Assembly (NCBI RefSeq): GCF_022429625.1
Contig: NZ_CP092483.1
Span: 2,852,001 to 2,916,000, forward strand
Length of the DNA stretch: 64,000 bases
Origin: Devosia lacusdianchii
GTDB lineage: Bacteria > Pseudomonadota > Alphaproteobacteria > Rhizobiales > Devosiaceae
Direction: 5' to 3'
Position numbers and translations under genes: made by a program. Of this stretch, positions 16,237 to 24,456 are shown in pieces (positions within the stretch are counted from its first letter, which is position 1; the number at the start of each line of letters is the position of its first letter). The notes beneath the pieces are model-generated. The model did not search any database. It was not told the DNA's origin and saw nothing but the letters and a program-made list of their open reading frames with translations.

Positions 16237-17355
16237 ATGCTGATCGGCGTACCAAGAGAAATCAAAAACCATGAGTACCGGGTTGGCCTCACGCCCGAAA
16301 GCGTGGCGGAGCTGACCCATCTCGGACACCGGGTCCTGGTCGAAACCCAGGCTGGATCAGGCATCGGCGATAGCGACAATGACTACCGCGACGCCGGCGC
16401 CGAAATCGCCAACGACGCCCGCGTCGTGTTCGACGCCGCCGACATGATCGTCAAGGTCAAGGAGCCCCAGCCCGCCGAGCGGGCCATGCTCCGCAAGGAC
16501 CAGATCCTCTTCACCTACCTCCACCTCGCGCCCGACCCGGAACAGACCCGCGATCTCGTCGCGTCGGGCGCAACCTGCATCGCCTATGAAACCGTGACCG
16601 ACCCGACGGGCGCCCTGCCCTTGCTGAAGCCGATGAGCCAGGTCGCCGGCCGCATGGCGATCCAGGCAGGCGCTACGGCACTGGAAAAAGCTCATGGCGG
16701 TCGCGGCGTGTTGCTGGGCGGCGTGCCCGGGGTACAACCAGGCAAGGTCGTCATTCTCGGCGGTGGCGTCGTCGGCTTCCACGCGGCCGAAAACGCCGTC
16801 GGGCTACAGGCCGACGTGACCATTCTCGACAAGAGCCCCCTCGCCCTCGAACGGCTCGCCAGCCACTTCGGCGCCAAAGCTCGCGTGCTCTATTCCAACA
16901 AGGCGTCCATCGCCGAGCATGTCGCCAATGCCGATCTGGTCATCGGCGCCGTACTGGTGCCCGGCGCCGCCGCACCCAAGCTGGTCACCCGAGCCATGCT
17001 CTCCACCATGAAAGCGGGTGCCGTGCTGGTCGACGTCGCCATCGATCAGGGGGGCTGCTTTGAAACCTCGCACGCCACCACCCACGCCGAACCCACCTAC
17101 GTTGTCGACGGCATCGTCCACTATTGCGTGGCCAACATGCCCGGCGGTGTGGCGCGCACCTCCACTTACGCGCTCAACAACGCCACTCTGCCGCATGTGG
17201 CACGACTGGCAAATTTGGGTTGGAAGGACGCACTACGCGCCGATCCACACCTGCGCGCCGGCCTCAACATCTGGCATGGCAAAGTAACCTGCGCCCCGGT
17301 GGCGCAGGTTCTGGGCTACGAATTCGTTTCACCAGAAACGGCTCTGGCTATCTAA
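16237..17355 (+). CDS. ald: Alanine dehydrogenase
   Basis: 372 residues from ATG 16237 ([20 protein letters not shown]). GGGAGG at 16226-16231 selects this over the frame start at 16210. The N-terminal catalytic domain has KVKEPQPAE and FTYLHLAPD. The NAD-binding domain has [20 protein letters not shown], and the C-terminal part has [20 protein letters not shown] and [20 protein letters not shown]. It interconverts L-alanine and pyruvate with ammonia and NAD(H), and fits the nitrogen theme of the neighbouring urea genes. It is probably controlled by the divergent Lrp-type protein. Confidence 0.96.
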   Translation: MLIGVPREIKNHEYRVGLTPESVAELTHLGHRVLVETQAGSGIGDSDNDYRDAGAEIANDARVVFDAADMIVKVKEPQPAERAMLRKDQILFTYLHLAPDPEQTRDLVASGATCIAYETVTDPTGALPLLKPMSQVAGRMAIQAGATALEKAHGGRGVLLGGVPGVQPGKVVILGGGVVGFHAAENAVGLQADVTILDKSPLALERLASHFGAKARVLYSNKASIAEHVANADLVIGAVLVPGAAAPKLVTRAMLSTMKAGAVLVDVAIDQGGCFETSHATTHAEPTYVVDGIVHYCVANMPGGVARTSTYALNNATLPHVARLANLGWKDALRADPHLRAGLNIWHGKVTCAPVAQVLGYEFVSPETALAI

Positions 17356-17364
17356 ATGAGGCAA

Positions 17365-17388
17365 GCCCGGCGCGTAACCGCGCCGGGC
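17365..17388. terminator. Hairpin between ald and the collagen-like gene
   Basis: GCCCGGCGCG (17365-17374) and CGCGCCGGGC (17379-17388) form a perfect 10-bp stem with a TAAC loop, between two converging genes. There is no clear U run on either strand, so it may act in both directions or only protect 3' ends. Confidence 0.6.
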
Positions 17389-17397
17389 CGCACGCGT

Positions 17398-18192
17398 CTA
17401 GTAAACGTAGATAGTCAGTTGTGCGCCCGAGCGCTTCACGGCGAAAACGCGATCAGTGCCGTAATTGCTCCGACCCAGCGACGTGCTGATCAGCGCATCA
17501 GACGCCACCGCGTTCTGCAGCACGGGCCCAAGCCCGGAGCCGGCGAGTTGACTGCTCAGCCAGACGCGAACCTCGGGACACACCTGCACCCTTTGGATCG
17601 CCACGTTCGATGCCCGCATCCACGAAGCGTCGACCTGCGTTGACCGGATCAGGCGAGCAATCTGGTTAGGCGAGGCTCCGTCGCACGCCGCGCCACCACC
17701 ACTATTGGCCACACCGCTCCCGGAAAAGCCGGGATTGCTGGGCAATCCTGGATTCCCCGGCGCACCTGGATTGCCGGGTGAACCTGGATTGCCAGGTGCC
17801 CCGGGGCCGCCAGGTCCACCGGAATTTCCAGACCCGCCGACCGCGATCCCGATACCGAGGAGATTATCCCCGCCTACATTGGCGGTTACGCCCACGGTAT
17901 CGTTGAGCAGATCAACATTGGCGTCGAGCAGACCGTTTCCGCTGCCGCTGGAGATATTGGCAGTCGCCAATCCTTCACTGCCGCCAACATTGAGATCGAC
18001 CAAATTGCCGTCGCCTCCGCCGAGACCGACATTCACTAGGCCGCCGGACGACGCCTCACCAGATCCAAGAGTGACGAGCCCACCACCACCATCACCGCCG
18101 AGCAAGTTACCCAGCAGATCTTGAGCGTGAGAGGGCATAACTGCACCAGCAAGTAGGACGCTGGCGAAAACAACTGAAACAGCGTTACGCAT
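17398..18192 (-). CDS. Secreted collagen-like repeat protein
   Basis: 264 residues from ATG 18192. AAGGAG lies six bases upstream of this codon but touches the ATG at 18198, so 18192 is preferred. The signal peptide is MRNAVSVVFASVLLAGAVMP-SHAQ. A Gly/Asn/Leu-rich stretch with loose repeats (about 25-125) is followed by about ten Gly-X-Y triplets (GGPGAPGNPGSPGNPGAPGN) and then a globular C-terminal domain with two Cys (ACDGASPNQIARLIRSTQVD, VQVCPEVRVWLSSQLAGSGL). It is probably exported or cell-surface exposed. The function is unknown, and bacterial collagen-like proteins are often adhesive. Confidence 0.8.
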   Translation of the reverse strand: MRNAVSVVFASVLLAGAVMPSHAQDLLGNLLGGDGGGGLVTLGSGEASSGGLVNVGLGGGDGNLVDLNVGGSEGLATANISSGSGNGLLDANVDLLNDTVGVTANVGGDNLLGIGIAVGGSGNSGGPGGPGAPGNPGSPGNPGAPGNPGLPSNPGFSGSGVANSGGGAACDGASPNQIARLIRSTQVDASWMRASNVAIQRVQVCPEVRVWLSSQLAGSGLGPVLQNAVASDALISTSLGRSNYGTDRVFAVKRSGAQLTIYVY

Positions 18193-18385
18193 AGACATCT
18201 CCTTCCAAGCAACCACTATGGTCACGAAGAAGGTACGAGCGATGTATTCCGCCTGTTTCAACTCCTCACCAGGCACGCGAATACATGGGAAACAGCGACA
18301 TAAAGCGAGCGTAGAAATTTTCTTAGCTTGATATTACAAGTAAATGCTGATGTGTGGAAAAGTCGCAGCAATTTGTACGACCGTG

Positions 18386-18415
18386 AAAAAGGGCGCGAAA
18401 CAGAGTTTCGCGCCC
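18386..18415 (-). terminator. Terminator of the candidate small RNA
   Basis: An 11-bp perfect stem (arms 18391-18401 and 18405-18415, GGGCGCGAAAC and its inverse) with a three-base loop is preceded on the plus strand by AAAAA (18386-18390). It is therefore a strong terminator for minus-strand transcription. No protein-coding gene lies upstream of it on that strand. Confidence 0.85.
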
Positions 18416-18536
18416 CCACCGGAGACACCACAAAGGAGCGTCAGCCTCTGCAGCAGTCCACCGATCGCTTGGCATCCAGGGAGGAAGCGGATGCCAAATC
18501 TGGTTCCGATTTGCAGCTCGCCGCAGCACGGTTCCC
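18386..18536 (-). ncRNA. Candidate stress-induced small RNA
   Basis: An EcfG-type promoter on the minus strand (18567-18543) faces a strong terminator 150 bases away, and no credible ORF lies between them. The predicted RNA has an internal hairpin: TTGGCATCC at 18497-18489 of the reverse strand pairs with its inverse at 18477-18469. Its loop reads GCUUCCUCCCU, a C/U-rich sequence complementary to ribosome-binding sites. This architecture (EcfG promoter, C-rich loop, terminator) is like GsrN of Caulobacter and the CCUCC-loop sRNAs of rhizobia. Homology to GsrN was not tested. The 5' end is estimated from the promoter. Confidence 0.62.
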
Positions 18537-18542
18537 CCACTC

Positions 18543-18567
18543 AACGACACGAGCGGACAAGAGTTCC
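18543..18567 (-). promoter_or_regulatory. EcfG (general stress sigma) promoter
   Basis: Read on the minus strand, GGAAC (18567-18563), a 16-base spacer and CGTT (18546-18543) match the EcfG consensus perfectly. Transcription would start near 18536 and run into the terminator at 18415-18386. Confidence 0.72.
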
Positions 18568-18663
18568 CACCACTTCTATCTGTGATCGGAAACAGGCCAT
18601 GTGGCACCCCTCGAAAACGGCCACAATCGCCTTGCAGCCTGTTGCTCGACCGGGAGAAAAATC

Positions 18664-19080
18664 ATGACCTCAAAGAGTTACCTGACTCCAATCGCCCTGC
18701 TGGGCACCCTCGCCCTCTTCGCCACACCAGCCATTGCCGATGGCGCCGTAGCCAATGACCTCGTGGGTACCAGTTGGCGACTAGTGGAGCTGAACGGGTC
18801 GCCAACCGATGACGCGATCAGTTCGACCCTTGTCATCTCGGCCGATAATGTGGGCGGCAATGGCGGATGCAATAGCTTTGGCGGCGACCTCAAGCTCACC
18901 CCCACAAGCATCGATATCCATCAAATCGTGTCCACCATGATGGCTTGCGATGGCCTGTCCCAGGAACAGGCCTACTTTGCCGCACTGGAAGCGGCCGACG
19001 GCTACAGCATCGTCGATGGCGATTTGGTCTTGAGCGGCCCCGGAGCATCCAGCCTCGCGCGCTTGTCGCCCGCCGAGTAA
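18664..19080 (+). CDS. Secreted META-domain (HslJ-like) protein
   Basis: 138 residues from ATG 18664 (GGGAG just upstream). The signal peptide MTSKSYLTPIALLGTLALFA then TPAIA-DG is followed by a META domain (LVGTSWRLVELNGSPTDDAI, NGGCNSFGGDLKLTPTSIDI, MMACDGLSQEQAYFAAL). These domains occur in HslJ-like envelope proteins linked to heat or antibiotic stress. It carries the usual two cysteines for an outer-membrane or periplasmic fold. The predicted small RNA on the opposite strand lies immediately upstream, so the two may share a regulatory region. Confidence 0.85.
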   Translation: MTSKSYLTPIALLGTLALFATPAIADGAVANDLVGTSWRLVELNGSPTDDAISSTLVISADNVGGNGGCNSFGGDLKLTPTSIDIHQIVSTMMACDGLSQEQAYFAALEAADGYSIVDGDLVLSGPGASSLARLSPAE

Positions 19081-19346
19081 AAGCCCCGCGCCATTTCAGG
19101 CACGGGGCCGAGGTAGTGGTGCAAACAACCTCTGCCGAAGAATACTTCGGTGACCCGACCATAGTGCAAATTGCCTGTCGGGTCATCACTCAGCCGCAGA
19201 ACGCACAAATATTAAGCACACCGCGAGAGTGCTGCTCAGATAATCAGCAATCGCCGACACCCCGCGAGAGGGCCCCGCTCGGCTGCCGCGTGCACACCAT
19301 CAGCAATTGAAGCTGAATCAATGCTTTGAGCCTTCACGCCAAGCGC
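19081..19346. other. Long intergenic region upstream of urtA
   Basis: No gene is seen here. A stem GCCCCG (19083-19088)/CGGGGC (19103-19108) follows the META-domain stop and has its U run on the minus strand. Partial GCAC/GTGC pairs occur (for example near 19213-19231), but none has the exact spacing of an NtrC site. The region probably carries activator sites for the sigma-54 type promoter at 19347. Confidence 0.5.
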
Positions 19347-19362
19347 TGGCATGGCCTTTGCA
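19347..19362 (+). promoter_or_regulatory. Sigma-54 promoter of the urt operon
   Basis: TGGCATGGCCTTTGCA matches the RpoN consensus TGGCACG-N4-TTGCA at all but one position, with correct spacing between the GG and GC elements. It lies 42 bases before ATG 19404. Urea transport genes are commonly under NtrC/RpoN nitrogen control, which fits. Confidence 0.75.
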
Positions 19363-19403
19363 ACTACCTCGACGGTGCAAACACACATCTGTCGGAGGTA
19401 AAC

Positions 19404-20696
19404 ATGACAGTAGGAAACCGCGCGATTGCGGGGCTGGGGCTGGGCGTGGCTATGACTATGGGCGCAATTGCCATTCCGGCATTCGCCCAGGATGAGACAA
19501 TCAAGGTTGGCGTCCTGCATTCGCTGTCGGGCACGATGGCCATTTCTGAGACGACGCTCAAGGACACCATGCTGTTCCTGATCGACGAGCAGAACAAGAA
19601 GGGCGGCCTGCTGGGCAAGCAACTCGAAGCCGTCGTCGTCGATCCCGCCTCCGACTGGCCGCTGTTTGCCGAAAAGGCCCGCGAGCTGATCGAAGTCAAC
19701 GGCGTTGCCGCGGTGTTCGGCTGCTGGACCTCCTCCTCGCGCAAGTCGGTCCTGCCGGTCTTCGAGGAACTGAACTCGATCCTGTTCTACCCCGTCCAAT
19801 ACGAGGGTGAAGAAAGTCAGCGCAACGTGTTCTACACCGGCGCGGCTCCCAACCAGCAGGCCATCCCGGCCGTCGACTACCTGATGGAAAACGAAGGCGT
19901 CGAGCGCTGGGTGCTCGCCGGCACCGACTATGTCTATCCGCAGACCACCAACAAGATCCTTGAGCAATACCTCATGGACAAGGGCGTCGCCGCCGAAGAC
20001 ATCATGATCAACTACACACCCTTCGGTCATTCCGATTGGCAGACCATTGTCTCCGACATCAAGACCTTCGGTTCGACCGGCAAGAAGACCGCCGTCGTCT
20101 CGACCATCAATGGCGACGCCAACGTGCCGTTCTACAAGGAACTCGCCAACCAGGGCATCAAGGCCGAGGACATCCCGGTCGTGGCCTTCTCGGTCGGTGA
20201 AGAAGAACTCGCCGGTTTCGACACCACCCCGCTGGTTGGCCACCTCGCCGCCTGGAACTACTTCCAGTCGGTCGATGTCCCGGAAAACGAGGCTTTCATC
20301 TCGGCCTGGCAGACCTTCATGAATGACCCGGAAAAGGTCACCAATGACCCGATGGAAGCCACCGTCATCGGCTTCAATCTCTGGGTCCAGGCCGTTGAAA
20401 AGGCCGGCACCACCGACACCGACGCCGTGCTCGACGCCATCATCGGCCTCGAAACCCCCAACCTGACCGGCGGCATCGCCAAGATGCTCCCGAACCACCA
20501 CCTGACCAAGCCGGTGCTGATCGGTGAAATCCAGGCCGACGGCCAGTTCGAAGTCGTCTCCGAATCCGACCTCGTCCCCGGCGACGCGTGGTCCGACTTC
20601 CTGCCCGAATCCAAGATGATCGAAGCCGATTGGACGGCCCCGATCTCGTGCGGCAACTACAATACCGAAACCAAGACCTGCGGCGGCGCCAGCTAA
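19404..20696 (+). CDS. urtA: Urea ABC transporter, substrate-binding protein
   Basis: 430 residues from ATG 19404, with GGAGG seven bases upstream. The signal peptide ends at AIPAFAQ-DE and is followed by a periplasmic type I binding fold (VGVLHSLSGTMAISETTLKD, VFGCWTSSSRKSVLPVFEEL, QYEGEESQRNVFYTGAAPNQ) typical of UrtA. It delivers urea to UrtBC. It is the first gene of urtABCDE, next to the urease genes. A 12-bp hairpin without a U run lies after it (20714-20740), probably stabilising the abundant urtA mRNA. Confidence 0.95.
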   Translation: MTVGNRAIAGLGLGVAMTMGAIAIPAFAQDETIKVGVLHSLSGTMAISETTLKDTMLFLIDEQNKKGGLLGKQLEAVVVDPASDWPLFAEKARELIEVNGVAAVFGCWTSSSRKSVLPVFEELNSILFYPVQYEGEESQRNVFYTGAAPNQQAIPAVDYLMENEGVERWVLAGTDYVYPQTTNKILEQYLMDKGVAAEDIMINYTPFGHSDWQTIVSDIKTFGSTGKKTAVVSTINGDANVPFYKELANQGIKAEDIPVVAFSVGEEELAGFDTTPLVGHLAAWNYFQSVDVPENEAFISAWQTFMNDPEKVTNDPMEATVIGFNLWVQAVEKAGTTDTDAVLDAIIGLETPNLTGGIAKMLPNHHLTKPVLIGEIQADGQFEVVSESDLVPGDAWSDFLPESKMIEADWTAPISCGNYNTETKTCGGAS

Positions 20697-20713
20697 GCCC
20701 GCCTGCTGCATCC

Positions 20714-20740
20714 GACGAGGGCGGCCTTGCCGCCCTCGTC
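20714..20740 (+). promoter_or_regulatory. Intercistronic hairpin after urtA
   Basis: GACGAGGGCGGC and its perfect inverse (20729-20740) form a 12-bp stem with a three-base loop and no following U run. Its position between the binding-protein gene and the permease genes suggests mRNA stabilisation or partial termination that sets UrtA above UrtBCDE. Confidence 0.65.
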
Positions 20741-20769
20741 TTCCGACTGATCGACGCATGAGGCCAACG

Positions 20770-22401
20770 ATGAACGCAATCAGCCTTCTCCGCACTATCG
20801 CGCTCTTCCTTGCTCTCACTCTCGGCCTCGCCAACCCCGCCCAGGCGCAGGTCGCCGACGCTGAGCTCACGCCCCTGGTCGACGCTCTCGCTCCGGGTAA
20901 CTTCAAGGATCGCGAAGCCGCCATCGGCGTTCTCGTCGCCACCGGCGATCCGCGCGTCGTGCCCGTGCTCGAAGTCCTGCTCGAGGGCGAACTCTATTTC
21001 GACGAGGCCAGCGGCAAGGTCGTCTTCACGTCGGAGGCCGGCGGCGAAGGCACCATTTCCGACCCGGTCACCGGCGCCGAACTGCCCGATCTCACCGAGG
21101 ACGGGCTCGACAAGGTGAAGGTCAATAACGGCCTGCGCCGTGTGCTGCGCACTGCAATCGGCCAGATGACCCTGCTGAGCGAAGACCCCGACGTCCGCCT
21201 CTTTGCCGCCCAGTCCATCCTGCGCGACGCCGATCCGGCCCAGCTTGAACTGCTCGACAGCGCCATCGCCGCCGAGACCGATGCCGGCATCAGGCGCGTC
21301 ATGGAGCAGGCCCGCGCCGCCATTATCCTAAAGACCCCGGACGCCTCGGTCGAGGACTGGGAGGCCGCCATTCCCGTGGTCCAGGCCATCGGCGGCCGCG
21401 ATGCGCTCAATACGCTGACCACCGCGCTCAACACCGCACCCGAAGCGGTCAAGCCCGCCATCCAGACCGCCATAGACGGCCTGGCCCGCGACCGCGCCGT
21501 CTGGGATGTGGCGCAGAATGTCTGGTTCGGGATTTCCCTTGGTTCAGTTCTGTTGCTGGCCGCCATCGGCCTCGCCATCACCTTCGGCGTCATGGGCGTC
21601 ATCAACATGGCCCATGGCGAAATGGTGATGCTGGGCGCCTACACCACCTTCGTGGTGCAGGAAGTCATCCGCCAGAACTACCCCGGCCTGTTCGACTGGT
21701 CCCTCGCCATTGCTCTGCCGCTGGCCTTCCTTGTCACCGGCCTCATCGGCATCGCGATCGAACGCGGAGTCATCCGCTTCCTCTACGGTCGCCCCCTCGA
21801 AACCCTCCTCGCCACCTGGGGTCTGTCGCTCATCATCCAGCAGGCCGTGCAGCGCATCTTCACCGCCAACATTCGCGAAGTCGGCAACCCAAGCTGGATG
21901 TCCGGTTCCTTCGAACTCGGCGGCCTCGCCATCACGTGGAACCGCTTCTATATCGTCATCTTCGCGGGCCTTGTCTTCCTGACCCTGCTGATGGTGCTCA
22001 AATACACCGCCATTGGCCTCCACATGCGCGCTGTCACCCAAAACCGCCGCATGGCCTCATCAATGGGCATCCGAACCCCGCTCGTCGACGCCATGACCTT
22101 CGGCCTCGGCTCCGGCATTGCCGGCCTCGCCGGCGTGGCCCTCAGCCAGATCGGCAACGTTTCGCCCAACCTTGGGCAGGGCTACATCATAGACAGCTTC
22201 ATGGTCGTGGTCTTCGGCGGCGTGGGCAATCTCTGGGGCACCCTGGTCGGCGCCCTCACGCTTGGCATCGCCAACAAGTTCATCGAGCCCTATGCCGGCG
22301 CCGTGCTGGGCAAGATCATCATCCTCGTCCTCATCATCCTCTTCATCCAGCGCCGCCCGCGCGGCCTCTTCGCGCTCAAGGGACGCTCGATCGAAGCATG
22401 A
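20770..22401 (+). CDS. urtB: Urea ABC transporter, permease UrtB
   Basis: 543 residues from ATG 20770, chosen because GAGG lies six bases upstream. ATG 20758 has no such site. The signal peptide (LLRTIALFLALTLGLANPAQ) is followed by a periplasmic helical domain of about 210 residues characteristic of UrtB, and then eight or so membrane helices of the LivH family (GVMGVINMAHGEMVMLGAYT, TTWGLSLIIQQAVQRIF-like segment, GLGSGIAGLAGVALSQIGNV). It forms the urea channel with UrtC. Its stop overlaps the urtC start (22398-22401). Confidence 0.94.
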   Translation: MNAISLLRTIALFLALTLGLANPAQAQVADAELTPLVDALAPGNFKDREAAIGVLVATGDPRVVPVLEVLLEGELYFDEASGKVVFTSEAGGEGTISDPVTGAELPDLTEDGLDKVKVNNGLRRVLRTAIGQMTLLSEDPDVRLFAAQSILRDADPAQLELLDSAIAAETDAGIRRVMEQARAAIILKTPDASVEDWEAAIPVVQAIGGRDALNTLTTALNTAPEAVKPAIQTAIDGLARDRAVWDVAQNVWFGISLGSVLLLAAIGLAITFGVMGVINMAHGEMVMLGAYTTFVVQEVIRQNYPGLFDWSLAIALPLAFLVTGLIGIAIERGVIRFLYGRPLETLLATWGLSLIIQQAVQRIFTANIREVGNPSWMSGSFELGGLAITWNRFYIVIFAGLVFLTLLMVLKYTAIGLHMRAVTQNRRMASSMGIRTPLVDAMTFGLGSGIAGLAGVALSQIGNVSPNLGQGYIIDSFMVVVFGGVGNLWGTLVGALTLGIANKFIEPYAGAVLGKIIILVLIILFIQRRPRGLFALKGRSIEA

Positions 22402-23564
22402 TTACCCAGGCCCTCTTCCGTGCCCTCGATCGCAAGGCCATCTGGATCGTCGCGATCCTGCTGCTTGTCGCCATCGCCGTACCCGCCTCCAACCTGCTGC
22501 TGCCATCAGGCCACCCGCTGCGCCTGCCCAATTACGCCGTCCCGCTTTTCGGCAAATACCTGACCTATGCCATGCTCGCCTTGGCACTCGACCTGGTCTG
22601 GGGTTATTGCGGCATTCTCTCTCTCGGCCACGGCGCCTTCTTCGCAATCGGCGGCTATGCCATGGGCATGTATCTGATGCGCCAGATCGGCACCCGCGGC
22701 GTCTACGCCAACCCTACCCTGCCCGATTTCATGGTCTTTCTGAACTGGAAGGAACTGCCCTGGTACTGGCTCGGCATGGACAATTTCTGGGTCGCCATGA
22801 TCATGGTGGTTCTCGTTCCGGGCCTGCTGGCCTTCGTTTTCGGCTTCCTCGCCTTCCGCAGCCGCGTCACCGGCGTCTATCTCTCCATCATCACCCAGGC
22901 CATGACCTACGCCCTGCTGCTGGCCTTCTTCCGCAATGACATGGGCTTTGGCGGCAATAACGGCCTGACCGATTTTAAGGATATCCTGGGTCAATCCATC
23001 TCGGCGCCGACCACCCGCGCCAGCCTCTTCGCCGCCTCGGCCATCGCCCTTGCCCTGGCCGTCCTCGCCTGCTCGATGATCGTCAATTCCAAGCTCGGCA
23101 AGGTCCTGATTGCCGTCCGCGACGCCGAAAGCCGCACCCGCTTCCTCGGTTATCGCGTCGAATATGTGAAGCTCTTCGCCTTCGTCGTCTCCGCCATCAT
23201 CGCCGGGATAGCCGGGGCGCTCTACGTCCCCCAGGTCGGCATCATCAACCCCAGCGAATTCGATCCGGCAAACTCCATCGAAGTCGTCATCTGGACCGCC
23301 GTCGGCGGCCGCGGCACCATTATCGGGCCGATCATCGGCGGCATCCTGGTCAATGTCGGCAAATCGTACTTCACCGGCGCCTTCCCCGAATACTGGCTCT
23401 TCGCGCTCGGCGCGCTGTTCGTCGTGACCACTCTGTTCCTGCCCAAAGGCATCGTCGGCCTCATCGGCCAATATCGCGCTGCGACCACCAAACGCGAACA
23501 GCACGCCCCCACGCCTAAACAGGTCGAAGCCGGCGTCGATCCCCAACCCAATCCGGCGGAGTAG
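22398..23564 (+). CDS. urtC: Urea ABC transporter, permease UrtC
   Basis: 388 residues, LivM-family. The start ATG 22398 overlaps the urtB stop. Motifs: LDLVWGYCGILSLGHGAFFA, FGGNNGLTDFKDI and AIIAGIAGALYVPQVGIINP. About nine to ten membrane helices with a charged C-terminal tail. It pairs with UrtB as the second permease half. The 160-residue upstream extension possible in this frame overlaps urtB and is not real. Confidence 0.94.
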   Translation: MITQALFRALDRKAIWIVAILLLVAIAVPASNLLLPSGHPLRLPNYAVPLFGKYLTYAMLALALDLVWGYCGILSLGHGAFFAIGGYAMGMYLMRQIGTRGVYANPTLPDFMVFLNWKELPWYWLGMDNFWVAMIMVVLVPGLLAFVFGFLAFRSRVTGVYLSIITQAMTYALLLAFFRNDMGFGGNNGLTDFKDILGQSISAPTTRASLFAASAIALALAVLACSMIVNSKLGKVLIAVRDAESRTRFLGYRVEYVKLFAFVVSAIIAGIAGALYVPQVGIINPSEFDPANSIEVVIWTAVGGRGTIIGPIIGGILVNVGKSYFTGAFPEYWLFALGALFVVTTLFLPKGIVGLIGQYRAATTKREQHAPTPKQVEAGVDPQPNPAE

Positions 23565-23567
23565 ACC

Positions 23568-24326
23568 ATGTCCGAGGCATCCGAAAAGCTCGGGACCATG
23601 CTTTACCTCGACGGCGTCTCAGTCGCCTTCGACGGTTTCAAGGCGATCAACAACCTGTCGATCATCGTCCACCCCGCCGAAATGCTGGCCATTATCGGCC
23701 CCAACGGCGCCGGCAAGACCACAATGATGGACATCATCACCGGCAAGACCCGTCCCGACGACGGCCAGGTCCTGTTCGACGGCCGCACCGATCTGACCAA
23801 ACTCGACGAAGCCGCCATCGCCAATCTGGGCATCGGCCGCAAGTTCCAGAAGCCGACGGTGTTCGAGTCCCACACCGTCTGGGACAATATCGAGATGGCG
23901 CTCAAGAAGCCGCGCGGCGTCTTCGCCACCCTGTTCTACACCGCCGACGATGCCGACATCGCCCGCATTACTGAAATCCTCGAAACCGTGCGCCTCATCG
24001 CCCGCAAAGACGACTATGCCGCCAATCTCAGCCACGGCCAGAAGCAGTGGCTCGAAATTGGCATGCTGCTGGCCCAGGACCCCAAGCTGCTGCTGGTCGA
24101 CGAACCCGTCGCCGGCATGACCGACGCCGAAACCGTCGAAACCGCCAAGCTGCTCAAGGACATCGCCAAGACCCGCTCGGTCGTTGTCGTCGAACACGAC
24201 ATGAGCTTCGTCCGCGAACTCGGCTCCCGCGTCACCTGCCTCGCCGAAGGCGCGGTCCTCGCCGAAGGCAGCCTCGACCAGGTCAGCGCCAATCCGGTGG
24301 TGATCGAGAGGTATCTGGGACGATGA
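23568..24326 (+). CDS. urtD: Urea ABC transporter, ATP-binding protein UrtD
   Basis: 252 residues, LivG-type ATPase. Walker A is IGPNGAGKTTMMDIITGKTR, the UrtD-like motif is IGRKFQKPTVFESHTVWDNI, the signature segment is NLSHGQKQWLEIGMLL, and Walker B is LLLVDEPVAGMTDAE. It energises urea import with UrtE. It starts three bases after urtC. A 100-base palindromic element follows before urtE. Confidence 0.95.
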   Translation: MSEASEKLGTMLYLDGVSVAFDGFKAINNLSIIVHPAEMLAIIGPNGAGKTTMMDIITGKTRPDDGQVLFDGRTDLTKLDEAAIANLGIGRKFQKPTVFESHTVWDNIEMALKKPRGVFATLFYTADDADIARITEILETVRLIARKDDYAANLSHGQKQWLEIGMLLAQDPKLLLVDEPVAGMTDAETVETAKLLKDIAKTRSVVVVEHDMSFVRELGSRVTCLAEGAVLAEGSLDQVSANPVVIERYLGR

Positions 24327-24347
24327 GGGCAGAACTCGCAGTCGACG

Positions 24348-24443
24348 CCCTCCCCCTTGTGGGGAGGGATCAAGGGTGGGGGTGGGCCACACGCACCAGG
24401 CCCACCATCACTCCCACCCCGGCCCTCCCCACAAGGGGGAGGG
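24348..24443. repeat. Large palindromic element inside the urt operon
   Basis: Perfect 21-bp inverted arms at 24348-24368 and 24423-24443 (CCCTCCCC-type sequence with a CTTGTGG/CCACAAG core) enclose a further inverted G/C-rich pair. The whole can fold into one long hairpin. It fills the gap between urtD and urtE. A shorter relative is at 12573-12593. It looks like a non-coding miniature palindromic repeat. Confidence 0.8.
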
Positions 24444-24456
24444 AGAAGGAAGAGCA

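Noticed and set aside
18334..18540. Minus-strand ORF of 68 codons over the candidate small RNA
   Set aside because: It reads through the terminator stem, has no ribosome site and no coding-like composition. The non-coding RNA reading explains the promoter and hairpins better.
19213..19231. GCAC...GTGC pair as an NtrC site upstream of urtA
   Set aside because: The gap is nine bases where NtrC sites need seven, and the flanks do not match.
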